From Boswellia sacra (taxonomy: Eukaryota > Streptophyta > Magnoliopsida > Sapindales > Burseraceae): a stretch of DNA of 64,000 nt. The notes beneath the pieces were generated by a model, which saw only the letters and a program-made list of their open reading frames with translations, made no database searches and was not told where the DNA came from. Shown one piece after another: positions 51,900 through 62,785 of this stretch. The stretch spans positions 62,001-126,000 of the forward strand of contig SNVD02007156.1 in assembly GCA_013180625.2 (NCBI GenBank). Direction: 5' to 3'. The translations under genes and the position numbers were made by a program. The stretch's first letter is position 1, and every line of letters starts with the position of its first letter.

Positions 51900-53337
51900 T
51901 AAATACACATCCGAATCCATCCTCTCATTATATAAGAAGTTTCAGTCTTGTCAAAACGCATAGTTAGTTCTCTTTTAAGGCCAATTACAATATCTACATT
52001 CATGTCTAATCTAATTAGTATAATACCCTTTGATATTTCATATATAAAATTTTTCAAATTTTCTCATAATCTACTTATCCTATACTCTAACAGCCTCTCA
52101 TATCAAGAGCAAATGAAGAAAAAAAAAAACAAAAAAAACCTTTTGAAGCAAAGTCTTAGAGAGAAAATAGGGCGAAAACAGTAAATCCAAAAAAGGCGAA
52201 GGAGATGAGGAAGTTTTGACATAAATACCCCTGTTTTTCGTCTCAAAGAATGAAACAACAACAAAGCTTTGTATTTCCCTTCTCAACCCTCACCGCTCTC
52301 CCTCTTCTGCCCCTGTAATTCCCTTTCCCAATCCCACCCTTCTCTCCACTCCTCACTGCCCCTCTCTTCTCTTGTTAATTACCGATCAATTTACCCGCCA
52401 ATTTCCCTCTTTTCCCCTCTTTCAAATTTCCCTGCTTCACGCCAATTCTTACAAACCCTAATTCCCTCACTCCCTTCCCCTTTCCTCGGGCTTCCGTCGC
52501 CTACTCCGCTCTTTCCCCGCTCCCTGCAATACCCACTTCGCCTTTTTCCTTCTTTCCTGCTCTTTCAGTACCGGGTCCGAGCTGCCGGTCGACTTAGGGT
52601 TTCCATGTGCCATTCCCAGTTTGGGTAATTCTCGACACTGTTGCCGTTTGGAGCATTTCTCTTTTCGTGGTTTCTTGTTGTTTCTTGATGTTTTTGATTA
52701 TTTGGGTTCTTTTGTCGTTGTTTTGATTCATGGGTATTTTTTATTTTTTTTGTTTTGGTGTGATTGATTGGTTTGGCTTGGTTTGGTTCGAGGATTGTTG
52801 TTTGGGTATGGAATTTGGAATTTTAATGATGATTATCTCGATCATTGTGTTTATTTTGATGTTACTTTGTATTTCGTTATCTATTTTGGTCTGTTGAGGC
52901 TACTAGTTGTAGTCAATTTGAAGATATTTGATGAGTCTGGCTTTTGAAACTGGCTTACTGTTAGGTTGTTGGCATCTTTCAAGATTATTTGTAACAGGCT
53001 CCGCAAATTCAATGGATGAACAGTGATGAGAACTTTGGAATTTTGATTATATTATGTCATGTCATGTTGAATTTGTGTACTGTTTGTATTTTCCTTAATG
53101 TTTTGAAACATGCTTTGGGTCATGACAGCAAAGCTTATGAGTTTTTGTATCGAGTATTTATGGTGAATTTGATGTAAAAGAAATTGCTTTTGATCTAACG
53201 GTAGTGTTAATATAATTACTTTTCAGGCATATGTTGACACAGTTGAAAATTCCGTTTCTTTGACTATCAAGTACAAGCTGATAGTTCCTTTTGAGGGCTC
53301 TTTCGCTGTCAAGTGTATATTGTGATTGATTTCTTCA
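51900..53337 (+). other. Promoter and 5'UTR of the MUSTANG gene, with UTR intron
   Basis: A TATA-like TTATATAAG stands near 51928, and a second plausible start region is the pyrimidine-rich leader 52270-52600. A donor (TTTGG/GTAATT) at 52625 and an acceptor (TTTTCAG) ending at 53226 mark a 602-bp intron in the 5'UTR, after which 111 bp of leader reach the ATG at 53338. The transcription start is not determined. Confidence 0.5.
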
Positions 53338-55593
53338 ATGGCGAACCACGAATTGATTCTTGGGCAACGTCACAATTTAGGTCTGGCACAGAACCAACAG
53401 TTGGTACTTGGTCATAATCATAACTTGGCTCTGAGCCAGAACCATGATTTGGAATTGGGACAAACGCATGAGCATCATATGGGTTTGGGACAACAAAACC
53501 ATGAACTGGGTTTAGGACATCCTCATGACCATGACTTGGGTTTGGGACAGAACCATGACCAAGAAGATCAGGATGATGGTCATGGTTATGGACATGAGAA
53601 TGAGTTAGGTATGGATCGCAAACCTGAACATGGTGACCATGACTTGGCTCTTACTGAACAAAGCCATGAGTTAGCTTTATCAGAGCATAATGAATTGACT
53701 GTCTCAGAAAACCAAGATCTTGATGATAATCTAGAATTAGCGGTGGATGAGCATCAGGAAATGGCAGTTGAACCTGTTGACGATCTGAGTGTCCATCATT
53801 CTCAGCTTGTAGTTGGCTCACCTGTCATACAGGCTCGTACTCTTCCTTTAAATTCCAATTATGAGCTGGCAGTGGGGCAGGAGTTCCCGGATGTTAAAAG
53901 CTGCCGTAGGGCTTTGAGGGATACAGCAATTGCCCTTCACTTTGAAATGCAGACCATAAAATCGGACAAGACTCGGTTTACTGCCAAATGTGCAAGTGAG
54001 GGGTGCCCCTGGCGTATACATGCAGCAAAGCTTCCTGGTGTTCCAACTTTCACAATCAGGACCATTCATGAGAATCACACATGTGGAGGAATTTCTCATC
54101 TTGGCCATCAGCAAGCCTCTGTTCAGTGGGTTGCAAATTCTGTGGAGCAAAGGCTCAGGGAGAACCCTAACTATAAGCCAAAGGAGATATTGGAAGAGAT
54201 TCACCGGGTTCATGGTATTACTTTATCATATAAGCAGGCATGGCGAGGCAAGGAGCGAATCATGGCTGCCATGCGTGGCTCCTTTGAAGAAGGGTATCGC
54301 TTGCTTCCTCAATATTGTGAGCAGCTTAAACGGACAAATCCAGGTAGTATTGCATCTGTTTATGGGAACCCAACTGATAACTGCTTTCAGCGTCTCTTCA
54401 TATCATTCCAGGCATCTATTTATGGTTTTCTGAATGCTTGTCGGCCACTCCTTGGGCTTGACAGGACATTTTTGAAAAGCAAATACCTTGGTACTTTGCT
54501 TCTTGCTACTGGTTTTGATGGGGATGGCGCTCTGTTTCCTTTGGCATTTGGTGTTGTTGACGAGGAGAATGATGATAATTGGATGTGGTTTCTGTCTGAA
54601 CTTCATAATCTGCTTGAGATTAATACAGAAAACATGCCGCGGCTTACAATTTTGTCAGATAGGCAGAAGGGCATTGTAGATGGAGTGGAAGCAAATTTTC
54701 CAACTGCTTTTCATGGGTTTTGCATGCGCCACTTGAGTGAAAGCTTTCGCAAGGAGTTCAATAACACAATGCTTGTCAATCTTTTGTGGGAAGCTGCACA
54801 CGCTTTGACTGTAATTGAGTTTGAAGCAAAAATTTTGGAGATTGAGGAGATATCTCAAGATGCTGCATACTGGATTCGTCGAATCCCCCCTCGTTTGTGG
54901 GCCACGGCTTATTTTGAAGGAACACGGTTTGGTCATTTGACTGCTAACATAGTTGAATCATTAAATACTTGGATTTTAGAAGCGTCTGGGCTTCCTATTA
55001 TACAGATGATGGAATGCATTAGGAGGCAGCTAATGACTTGGTTTAATGAACGCCGTGAGACCAGTATGCAGTGGACATCAATACTTGTGCCTTCTGCTGA
55101 GAGGCGTGTTGCAGAGGCTCTGGAACGTGCACGTGCTTTCCAGGTGCTTCGAGCTAATGAAGCTGAATTCGAAGTTATATCTCATGAAGGAACAAACATT
55201 GTGGACATTCGCAACCGTTGCTGCCTTTGTCGGGGCTGGCAGCTGTATGGTTTACCCTGTGCTCATGCTGTGGCTGCTCTTCTCTCTTGTAGGCAGAATG
55301 TTCACCGTTTTACTGAGAGTTGTTTCACTGTAGCAACATATAGAAAGACATATTCGCAAACCATTCATCCAATTCCAGATAAAAGTTTATGGAAGGAGTT
55401 GTCTGAGGGAGATCCAAATGCGAGCAAAGCTGTTGAGGTTCTTATCAACCCACCTAAATCACTTAGGCCTCCTGGTCGACCGCGAAAGAAACGAGTTCGA
55501 GCAGAGGACAGGGGACGCGTCAAGCGAGTTGTGCATTGTAGTCGTTGCAATCAGACAGGCCATTTTAGAACAACATGTGCAGCACCCATTTGA
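53338..55593 (+). CDS. MUG: MUSTANG-type protein, domesticated Mutator transposase
   Basis: One uninterrupted coding exon gives 751 residues. I start it at the ATG at 53338 (MANHELILGQ); an in-frame TTG 12 bp upstream is not a plant start. Residues 1-145 are degenerate His/Gly/Gln-rich repeats of an LGLGQNHDL type. The MuDR DNA-binding domain is about 180-250 (GCPWRIHAAKL, HTCGG). The DDE-type MULE domain has LDRTFLK (about 374), LSDRQKG (about 439) and NIVESLN (about 536), so the catalytic acidic residues appear retained. A SWIM finger (CLCRGWQLYGLPCAHAV, 628-644), an RPPGRPRKKR basic patch and a CCHC knuckle (HCSRCNQTGHFRTTC, 733-747) follow. No terminal inverted repeats flank it, in contrast to the MULEs nearby. 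The lack of a PB1 domain points to the MUG-A branch. MUSTANG genes are required for normal plant growth and reproduction; the molecular role is unclear. Confidence 0.92.
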   Translation: MANHELILGQRHNLGLAQNQQLVLGHNHNLALSQNHDLELGQTHEHHMGLGQQNHELGLGHPHDHDLGLGQNHDQEDQDDGHGYGHENELGMDRKPEHGDHDLALTEQSHELALSEHNELTVSENQDLDDNLELAVDEHQEMAVEPVDDLSVHHSQLVVGSPVIQARTLPLNSNYELAVGQEFPDVKSCRRALRDTAIALHFEMQTIKSDKTRFTAKCASEGCPWRIHAAKLPGVPTFTIRTIHENHTCGGISHLGHQQASVQWVANSVEQRLRENPNYKPKEILEEIHRVHGITLSYKQAWRGKERIMAAMRGSFEEGYRLLPQYCEQLKRTNPGSIASVYGNPTDNCFQRLFISFQASIYGFLNACRPLLGLDRTFLKSKYLGTLLLATGFDGDGALFPLAFGVVDEENDDNWMWFLSELHNLLEINTENMPRLTILSDRQKGIVDGVEANFPTAFHGFCMRHLSESFRKEFNNTMLVNLLWEAAHALTVIEFEAKILEIEEISQDAAYWIRRIPPRLWATAYFEGTRFGHLTANIVESLNTWILEASGLPIIQMMECIRRQLMTWFNERRETSMQWTSILVPSAERRVAEALERARAFQVLRANEAEFEVISHEGTNIVDIRNRCCLCRGWQLYGLPCAHAVAALLSCRQNVHRFTESCFTVATYRKTYSQTIHPIPDKSLWKELSEGDPNASKAVEVLINPPKSLRPPGRPRKKRVRAEDRGRVKRVVHCSRCNQTGHFRTTCAAPI

Positions 55594-57440
55594 CTGTTGA
55601 AAATTGGTTCACCGCTCTGAAATTTGGGTGTGTTCCTCCTGTGAAAAAAAAAAAGGTTTCTTCTTTTAGTACTGTTCATGTAGTTTCTCATTAGCTATTA
55701 GGTTTCACGTAAATGTTTAACTTATTTTCCATGACATGACATTATTGTGAATTTAGCTCATTACTAAATATATTTGAGTGTTCGCTTCAATAATTCATTC
55801 TCGAGGATTCTATTCAGGGATGGAGTATGATTTAGCTGAGTATGGTAATGCTTTGTATGTTGCTCGACTCTGGCCCCGTCTTTCTTTGTCAGTAACCTGA
55901 AGCAAGCTTTATATGGACTCAGCCTCGATGACTGAAGCTGACTTTCGGCTAGTTTGTTTTTGCTTCCGAAGGGCTTTGAGATCAAGCCTCTGAGTAAGTT
56001 TGACGTTAGCACATGATTTGGCTAGCAGACATTTGGAGTATGCTCGGCTGCTTGAGAATTAAACAGTGTCTCCTCTTGTGGGAAGCCAGAAATACGTACA
56101 AGTGAACTTAAAAGTACCTCGGTCATTTGTCAACTTAGGAAGAAGTTAGAGCACATGGATGTTTACTCCGATGTTGCAAGTAGATAACCCCTGGCAGGGT
56201 GATGGGATTGTATGCAATTATCTGACAGCGGATGCTATCTTGATAGCCAAAAAGATAGTGCATGAGCATCATTACCCTTTAACAAGAGATTCAAAATGTT
56301 ATTAACGACACTAGGCCTGAACTTAGCTCCTCGAAAACTTTGATGTCCAGTTAAGTCATTTATTGTGGTAACAAATTAAGTCCTGTGACAAGTGTGCTAC
56401 TGCAAAGCCATGGCGTCCGTATCATTATGTGCTGATTTTGCCCGATTTGTAATAGTTCTGTCAATCTGTTTTGGATAGGCTTGATAATTTACGAAGTTCG
56501 CACGTTGTGTCTAGAGGCTTGTCTTTCTCTAAAGACATCACTTCCTTGTGTTCTTCCAAATTTTGGTGTTGGCCCACGGGAACAATGTTTTATATCAGCA
56601 ATTCAGTAGATGCGTTGAGCCGGCCGGCAGTAGGGTCGCACGTTGCCAAATTGTATTAGAAGTGTACATAAATTGGCTTTTACACCCCTGCATGACAAAA
56701 AATAAGGGGAAAAAAGCTTGATATATTGTGATTGGTTGAAAGCTAAATTCAGAGCAGGAGAGGTGGAAGCCAGTAACTTTAAACTAGGGACCTGCAAAGT
56801 TGATTTGAGTCAGCAAAATAACTTTGTTTCTGCTTTACCCTGACATTAGAGATTGCCATGCAAAATGAAAGCCCAGGAAGTTGGCGTCGTGAAGTTTAAA
56901 GAATCCTTTGAAGTACCGGGGTATAGTTTTTTTATTGGTAAAGAGGGTCACTATATTATATGACTGTAAGTTGTTTTTTCCAACATAAATATGAGATCTT
57001 TTAAATGGGAAATTCTAAAATAAAAAACTCAGAATCGGCTGCAAAAATAATAGTATCAGCTCTATGTGCTGTCAGAAGAGTTCTAGTGTTGGGGCAGAAA
57101 TGTCTATATAATAATGCAGAATCTCCGGGGAGAGAAGCAAAACGAGCAGTAGCGGCAAAATTTAATCTTGTCGATTAGTTTAGAGATGTAAGAAGTTTAC
57201 TAAAGTTCCCCCAGTAGACGTACTGCGGAGGAAAGTGCTTGTAACATCATGATTCTTGATAGTCCCATTATAAAAACACTATAAAGGGTAAGCCAAATTG
57301 AACTCCTCAATATGCCATCCGCGCATTCCATCCTGGAGATTGCAGGTTCAGTTAAAGAAAGTTGCTGTGATCAGCTGTTAGGATCGATTAATGAACACTG
57401 AGTTCTGTTGCAACAGAATGATACATATTTATCATTCAAC
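55594..57440. other. 3' region of the MUSTANG gene and convergent intergenic spacer
   Basis: The first few hundred bases after 55593 likely form the 3'UTR of the plus-strand gene. Toward 57440 the sequence would belong to the 3' end of the minus-strand ankyrin locus. No additional coding exon, RNA gene or repeat is evident. Confidence 0.45.
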
Positions 57441-60245
57441 TCAAGTCTTACTTTCATTTTGAAAAGAAAAAAAAAAGTAATGGAGCAAAAAGAAGGAACA
57501 ACCGACATAAAATGTTACAATGGACACAGATTCTGCTTCAGGCAGCACCGCGCTTGTGCCTGCCACGAAAGCTGCAGCCAGTGCCAGGATGGAGCAGAAA
57601 GTGAACACATTGGCTAGTTGCATGATGTGTTCAAGATGTCTTTGGTTCCTCTGAATGATAGCCCAAAAGTGAACTGACATTGAGAAAGCTGAGCAAACAA
57701 AAGCCAGTGAATCAGCGATTAAAAATATCACAAAATGAGGATTTTTTTTTTTTAATTTCGCACGGCCCTTGGAATGTCCATTGTCTCCAATTCCACTAGG
57801 CATTTGGAAACCTGCTTGGAAAGCCACAGTTGCAATGATTATTGCTTCCAGTAGGCTGATGTTAGCGATTTTCTTAAGGCGTTCACGTGTGTACTTCCTT
57901 TCCTTGGTAGGTTTTCCTATCCGAAGCGCTTCATTTTCCCTCATTTCTGTTTCTGGTGGTTTTCCTCCCCTTTCTGTCTCCACATTCTGTAGCTCTGTAT
58001 TTCCTCGGTTGACTACTTTTCTTAAACTACGCAGACCACCAGCCTCCTGTATGAACCTTGTGAGTCGAGCCTGAACAAATTTTCAGCATAGAGTATGGTT
58101 ACCATGCTACTGCGTTCAGTTTGTCTAATCCTAAAAACATACTTAAGAGAAAATTTGACAATTATAATTGTAATAACCTTCTGTTTGCTACATACACTTG
58201 GAGAAGTCTCTTTCAATGCATAGGCTTAACGTTGACCTCTCATCTGGAACGGAGGACATACATTACATTGGGATTTCCGGGTCTGGCTCACATACCTCTC
58301 GTAGAAGTTCAAATTTTCAAGCCAAAAATTATTCTATTTCGTGGACTGACCCATTTTTTTATAACTCTGAGATCTGCCAACCATCCAATGTGGGACTCAA
58401 CGGATTCTAGAATAAATTTGTCTACATGCTTAGATGCATTCATATCTGGACCTTGGTCACAGCGTGACAACTAACGTTTTTAGTTAAGACTAATCAAGAA
58501 AGGTTCAATTAAAATTTACAATATTATCTACTAGGACAGAGCAGACTGCGAGACACATATGTACCTTTTCAAATTCTTGGAGCTTTGAGCTGGATTGAAT
58601 AATGTCAATCACAGCCAAGCCCTCTTTCTTCATAGCTCCCTTGTCAATCCTCCTATCCGTTGCCAGGATTCCTACAATGCTGTAACGTTCGTGGAGTGTA
58701 GCGAGATGTATAGGTAAATTTCAATTTTTATCTTGTTCATTTATAAGAAACTCAAGACTTGGTGTCTTTGGAATGTACTTGACAACGTCATCCCTTCCAC
58801 TCTCTGCTGCAAAATGGAAAGCGGTTCTGCCTTCTCTATCCAGCAACTGGCAAATATAAGGATATTCATCAATCAGCGTTTTCATTACTTTTAACATGCC
58901 CTTCCTGGGCTGCTATATGAAGAACTGACATGCCTCGTTTGTCTTGAGCATATGCAAGGTTACTGCAAGTAGATAGAAAGTGTTTAACAGTTCGCCAATG
59001 ACCCAAATGGGCTGCATAATGGAAAGGCGTCCATCACTGATGGGTATGTCTCTATCAGCTTGCTCATAAAATCTAATCAATAACAGATGTTAAACTTTTA
59101 AGTTTTAGGTGCAGGCCATCTGCATTCTGCAAGCACAAGAGAATTACAAAGAGACAAATTTAAGTTACCTGCTTCAATTGAGCTCAGTTCACCGAATTTT
59201 TCCCAGAATATGAGCTTGATGCATTGAAGAAAATGTATGATACAACGCCAATTGTATCCAGGCCTTACGAGGCCGGCGGGGCTGTTAATCTGATCAACTG
59301 CAAGGTACCAATACACAGCAGCCAAGTTTATTTAAGGAAATGGCATTAAAACAATAAATATATCAAATAGAATAGGATGAAAAAGTAATAATTTAAAACA
59401 GAAAAGTTATAATTTGATAAACTATTAATTAACATTACGTTTTGTACCCTCAAGTCATCTGGCAAAATTCTACATTGCAAAGAAATATTATATGCTCCAG
59501 CAATCTTTTAATAGAATATATGTCGCTTAAATAATGTAATCCTAACATACACTATGCAAAATCAGCCGCAGAAACTAGCTAAAAGAACTAGTTGAGATGA
59601 ATTACCCTTATCCGTCCGAATGACTGCCGCATGCAGAACGTTGAAGTTGTCCCTCCCCTTGTACGGACAAGATAATGAATGGTTTGCTGTGACTTGTAAT
59701 AAATAGTCTGCAATTTAAAAAAAAATCTCTATCCACAGCCAAGAAGAGAGGACAATCTCCAGCACTGTTGATTAGAGTTGTCAGTTCTGGATCTTCTTTG
59801 ACGAGTAGCTTCACAATTTCAAACTGGCCATGCCTTACTGCAACATGAAGAGGTGTATCATTGTCCCGGTTCACCATCCTCGTTAGCTTCTCAGCTGCTT
59901 CAGATTCTCTGTTGTGGGCATAATTATCAGTTTTGCTGTGTCCAAGCACCCTAACCTTGCTGCAATATGGAGTGGAGTTTCATCGTTGGAGTTTTGATCA
60001 GACAAAAGTTGTGGCCATCTAAATATGATCAATTTCACCACTTTCATCTGCTTGAACTTAGTTGCTACGTGAAGAATGCTGTTTCTATCAGATGTTACTC
60101 TAAGAGACGTATCGTTTACTCCCTTGAATAATCTCTCGAAATTCTCATAATTACTTGAAGCTGCAGTTCTGTGAAGTTCTTGGATCTCTGTACTGATGGT
60201 TGTATGGCTTGGAGATCCTTCTTGGTTCTCATAATCCGAGTCCAT
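57441..60245 (-). pseudogene. Ankyrin-repeat / PGG-domain gene (ACD6-like), pseudogenised
   Basis: Three exons: 60245-59606 (start MDSDYENQEGS; ankyrin units such as DETPLHIAARLG and NDTPLHVAVRHG), 59072-58565 (further ankyrin units including RTAFHFAAESG) and 58070-57441 (PGG-type membrane exon). Lesions: a one-base loss at about 59920-59930; a frame change at the T-tract near 59717-59725; a deletion with frame change at about 59031-59036 between YPSV and WTPFHYAA; an extra A at about 58889-58892; and TGA at 58721-58723 where the family has Gly. The last exon is fully open: 209 codons with ATVAFQAGFQMPSG replacing the usual PGG signature, IADSLAFVCS, and four hydrophobic segments. Intact relatives are membrane ankyrin proteins tied to defence and cell-death control. 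Sequencing error is unlikely to explain all five lesions. Confidence 0.85.
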
Positions 60246-61660
60246 CTTTGAGGAATCTTTTTTTGTTCTTGTTTTAATCTAATTACAAAAGAACCCTTTT
60301 ACCCTGAGAATAGGCGAGAACTTGAGACGGTTTCTGATAAATCTTATTTAAGAAAAAAAAAAAAAAAGATTCACCTTGGTTTTCCAGATCAACAACAAAA
60401 GGTGAATGGCATTTTTCTTAAATTCAATCTTAGAACAACGTCAAAACAGTTGCTCTGGTTCACTCTGACAAGGCAGCACATAATGCTCTTGCGCTTTAGC
60501 CCTTTGGCATCTGCCCTACATCCACCCAGTATACATTTTGGCTGGGTTGGGGGGGGTGGGGTGGTGGGGGCGGGTTAGGATTTGGAGCGGAGATAAACTC
60601 GATTGCTCCAATCTTAAGTGTGATACTGAACTGAATTATTATACGATAATTTTTAAAAAATTAATTTTTAATTATAATTTTTAATTTTTATTAAGTTAAA
60701 TAATTTTATATTTAAAATTTTAATTTAATTATCTATAAATTATTTTATATAATTATATAAATTTTATATAATTATATTTTTTATTATTATATTTATATTA
60801 TTTGTTGATGTGTACTATTATCTAATATTAAATTGTTAATAATTATTATTTTAATATCATAATATATAATTATTATTTAATATATTTATTGATAATATGA
60901 TGATGGAAATATATATTAAATATTAATATTTATTTATTATAATTTATAAGAAATATTATTATTAAATAATATAATAATTAATTTTTTAGTGAATATTAAT
61001 TTTTTTAATAATAATTAACTTATTTATTATTATATTTTTTATTATTAATCATGATTCTTTAATAAAAAATAAAATAAAAAGAATTGATCCAAAGCTTGGC
61101 TAGCTCGAGAGACCCGTAGCGTGGAGATGGTTCCACGTGGGTCTCTGGAGTCCCAAACTAACAGTTTGTCTTGTACCATTCCCTTGCAAAGAAACCAAAT
61201 AATGGGCCAAGATTAAGCATTTTAAAAAAAAAAAAAAAAAAAAATCCTGTCTCGACAAATGTTCCAGCCTCCCAAACATGCCCGTAACGACTTTCATCTT
61301 TCCATTCCATTGGCCTGTTGCATTCCGTTGCATTAAGTTTAACTGGATAAATTAATTTTAATATAACATATTTATCCTTTTAAAAAAAATAAAATATATT
61401 AGTTTAATATGTTGCATATCATAAAAAATAAATATTTTTAAAAATTAAAACAAAATATTGAAAGTAAGAAGTGATAAATTTATCTTTATTTTAATTTAAT
61501 AAATAATAAACAAAATATCAAAAATGATAAAACGTTTGATACACACCGTTTCTTGATCAAAACCCTTCTCTCTCTCAACCTTTCGCCTACCACCACCAAT
61601 TCAGCCTCAGACTTAGCCACAGCCGTAGCCACAACTCCTGCTCTTCCCTCATCTTCTTCG
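60246..61660. other. Upstream region of the ankyrin pseudogene, AT-rich spacer
   Basis: 60246-60540 is the presumed promoter side of the ankyrin locus. 60640-61080 is extremely AT-rich. No gene is seen. Confidence 0.4.
60544..60575 (+). other. G-rich tract, potential G-quadruplex
   Basis: Six runs of two to eight G occur in 32 bp on the plus strand (GGG, an eight-G run, GGGG, GG, GGGGG, GGG), an island in otherwise AT-rich DNA. It may be a remnant of a G-rich hAT-type element end, since GCGGAGATAAACTC-like sequence follows. Confidence 0.6.
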
Positions 61661-61735
61661 AGATGAACACCGCAGGCCCCCTTCTCCGTCTTTATCGGCG
61701 TCGATGTAGGTACTGGTAGTGCTCGTGTTGGTACA
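61660..61735 (+). pseudogene. 5' fragment of an FGGY-family carbohydrate kinase gene
   Basis: The frame starting at 61685 reads SVFIGVDVGTGSARVG, the N-terminal phosphate-binding loop of FGGY kinases (plant ribulokinase-like genes begin nearly the same way). Just upstream, ATGAACACCGCAGGCCCC (61663-61680) would encode a plausible start MNTAGP, but it is one base out of frame with the motif. After VG the similarity ends in simple AT-rich sequence. A CT-rich leader-like stretch precedes it (61560-61660). I therefore read it as a truncated, frame-shifted gene fragment, probably moved here by a transposon. Confidence 0.55.
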
Positions 61736-61741
61736 ATTTTT

Positions 61742-62748
61742 AGCCATGGATTAATTGTTATTATTATTGTCTTCTTCATCATCATCATTGAATCGTTAGT
61801 CACAAAGAGAAATGGTACCAGTTTAGGGTGATTGGAGTCGAAAGATTTGCCTGTCGATGCCGAGAAAAATGAAGTCAATCGCAAAGAGATGAGGTGATGG
61901 CGACTTAGGTTAAACAAAGAGAAATTGAGAATGGTTTTCATGTTATAGAAGGGCAGTTTAGATATTTCATCAGTTTAGATGCTTGAAAAAAAAAAAGTGG
62001 TATTTTTCTGGCTTTTCCGTTAAGATAATTTTATCCAAAAAAAAGTGAAACAAACACTCAAATTTATTTCAAACACTTGAATCTAAATGGCTTCACACTT
62101 TAAGTGCGGGCCTTTAGCCTACCGAGGGGAGGTTTAACAAACCAATGATGTATGTATTTACTTTTTGTTTTGTTATTTTTTTTCTTTTTAACGCCAAGCA
62201 TAAATATCATAAATCAAAGAATTTATGAAATATTCAGCATTCTATAGAATATTCTGGAAGCCACGTCATCATATTGATGTGGTATAGTAACATAATTACA
62301 ACTTAACATGTGGATTTCATTTTGTTAACCAAGAAAGTTTAGGGTACAATTATTACATCGTACCATTAAGGCTAGAGTGGTATAACCATGTAATCATAAC
62401 TTGATACATGCATTTTACCATTTTTTTATTTAAAAAATTTTAATTCATTTTGTTTTGAATTTTGAAATAAAATAAGAAACAAAGAAAAATATTTTTAAAA
62501 TGATAAGTTATCAAGGAAGTGAAATCTATATGCTAAGTTGGGATAGCATGGATGTCATGACATAATATAATAGATTAGCCTAGAGTTTCTCTTGATACCC
62601 TTAATTTTATAAAACAATGTGAAAATGTAAGAAATAACCAACTTTTGGATAGTCTTTCAAGAAATAGGAATTTACTTAAAAATTTAAAAATTACCGCTAA
62701 CTTCCTATTTAAAATGTCAAATTTACCTTCAATTCTCCAATTGTAAAC

Positions 62749-62750
<2 letters not shown>
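61742..62750. other. AT-rich intergenic sequence, no gene
   Basis: No exon or repeat is supported. Part of it (61800-62060) may belong to the element or duplication that brought in the kinase fragment. Confidence 0.4.

Positions 62751-62751
<1 letters not shown>

Positions 62752-62779
<28 letters not shown>
62752..62779. repeat. (TA)n microsatellite
   Basis: About fourteen TA units. Confidence 0.95.

Positions 62780-62785
<6 letters not shown>

Noticed and set aside
53848..54936. Several 60-150-codon frames on both strands inside the MUSTANG gene
   Set aside because: Shadows of the long coding exon in other frames.
57769..58074. 101-codon plus-strand open frame
   Set aside because: Antisense shadow of the PGG exon.
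59164..59311. Possible extra exon of the ankyrin gene with good-looking splice sites (VDQINSPAGL...)
   Set aside because: Joining the exon ending at 59606 directly to the one starting at 59072 restores a family-like DKDFMSKL junction; the candidate exon has no ankyrin character.
61486..61941. 151-codon minus-strand open frame
   Set aside because: It is antisense to the FGGY fragment and its leader, contains a Met-run and low-complexity sequence, and shows no domain.
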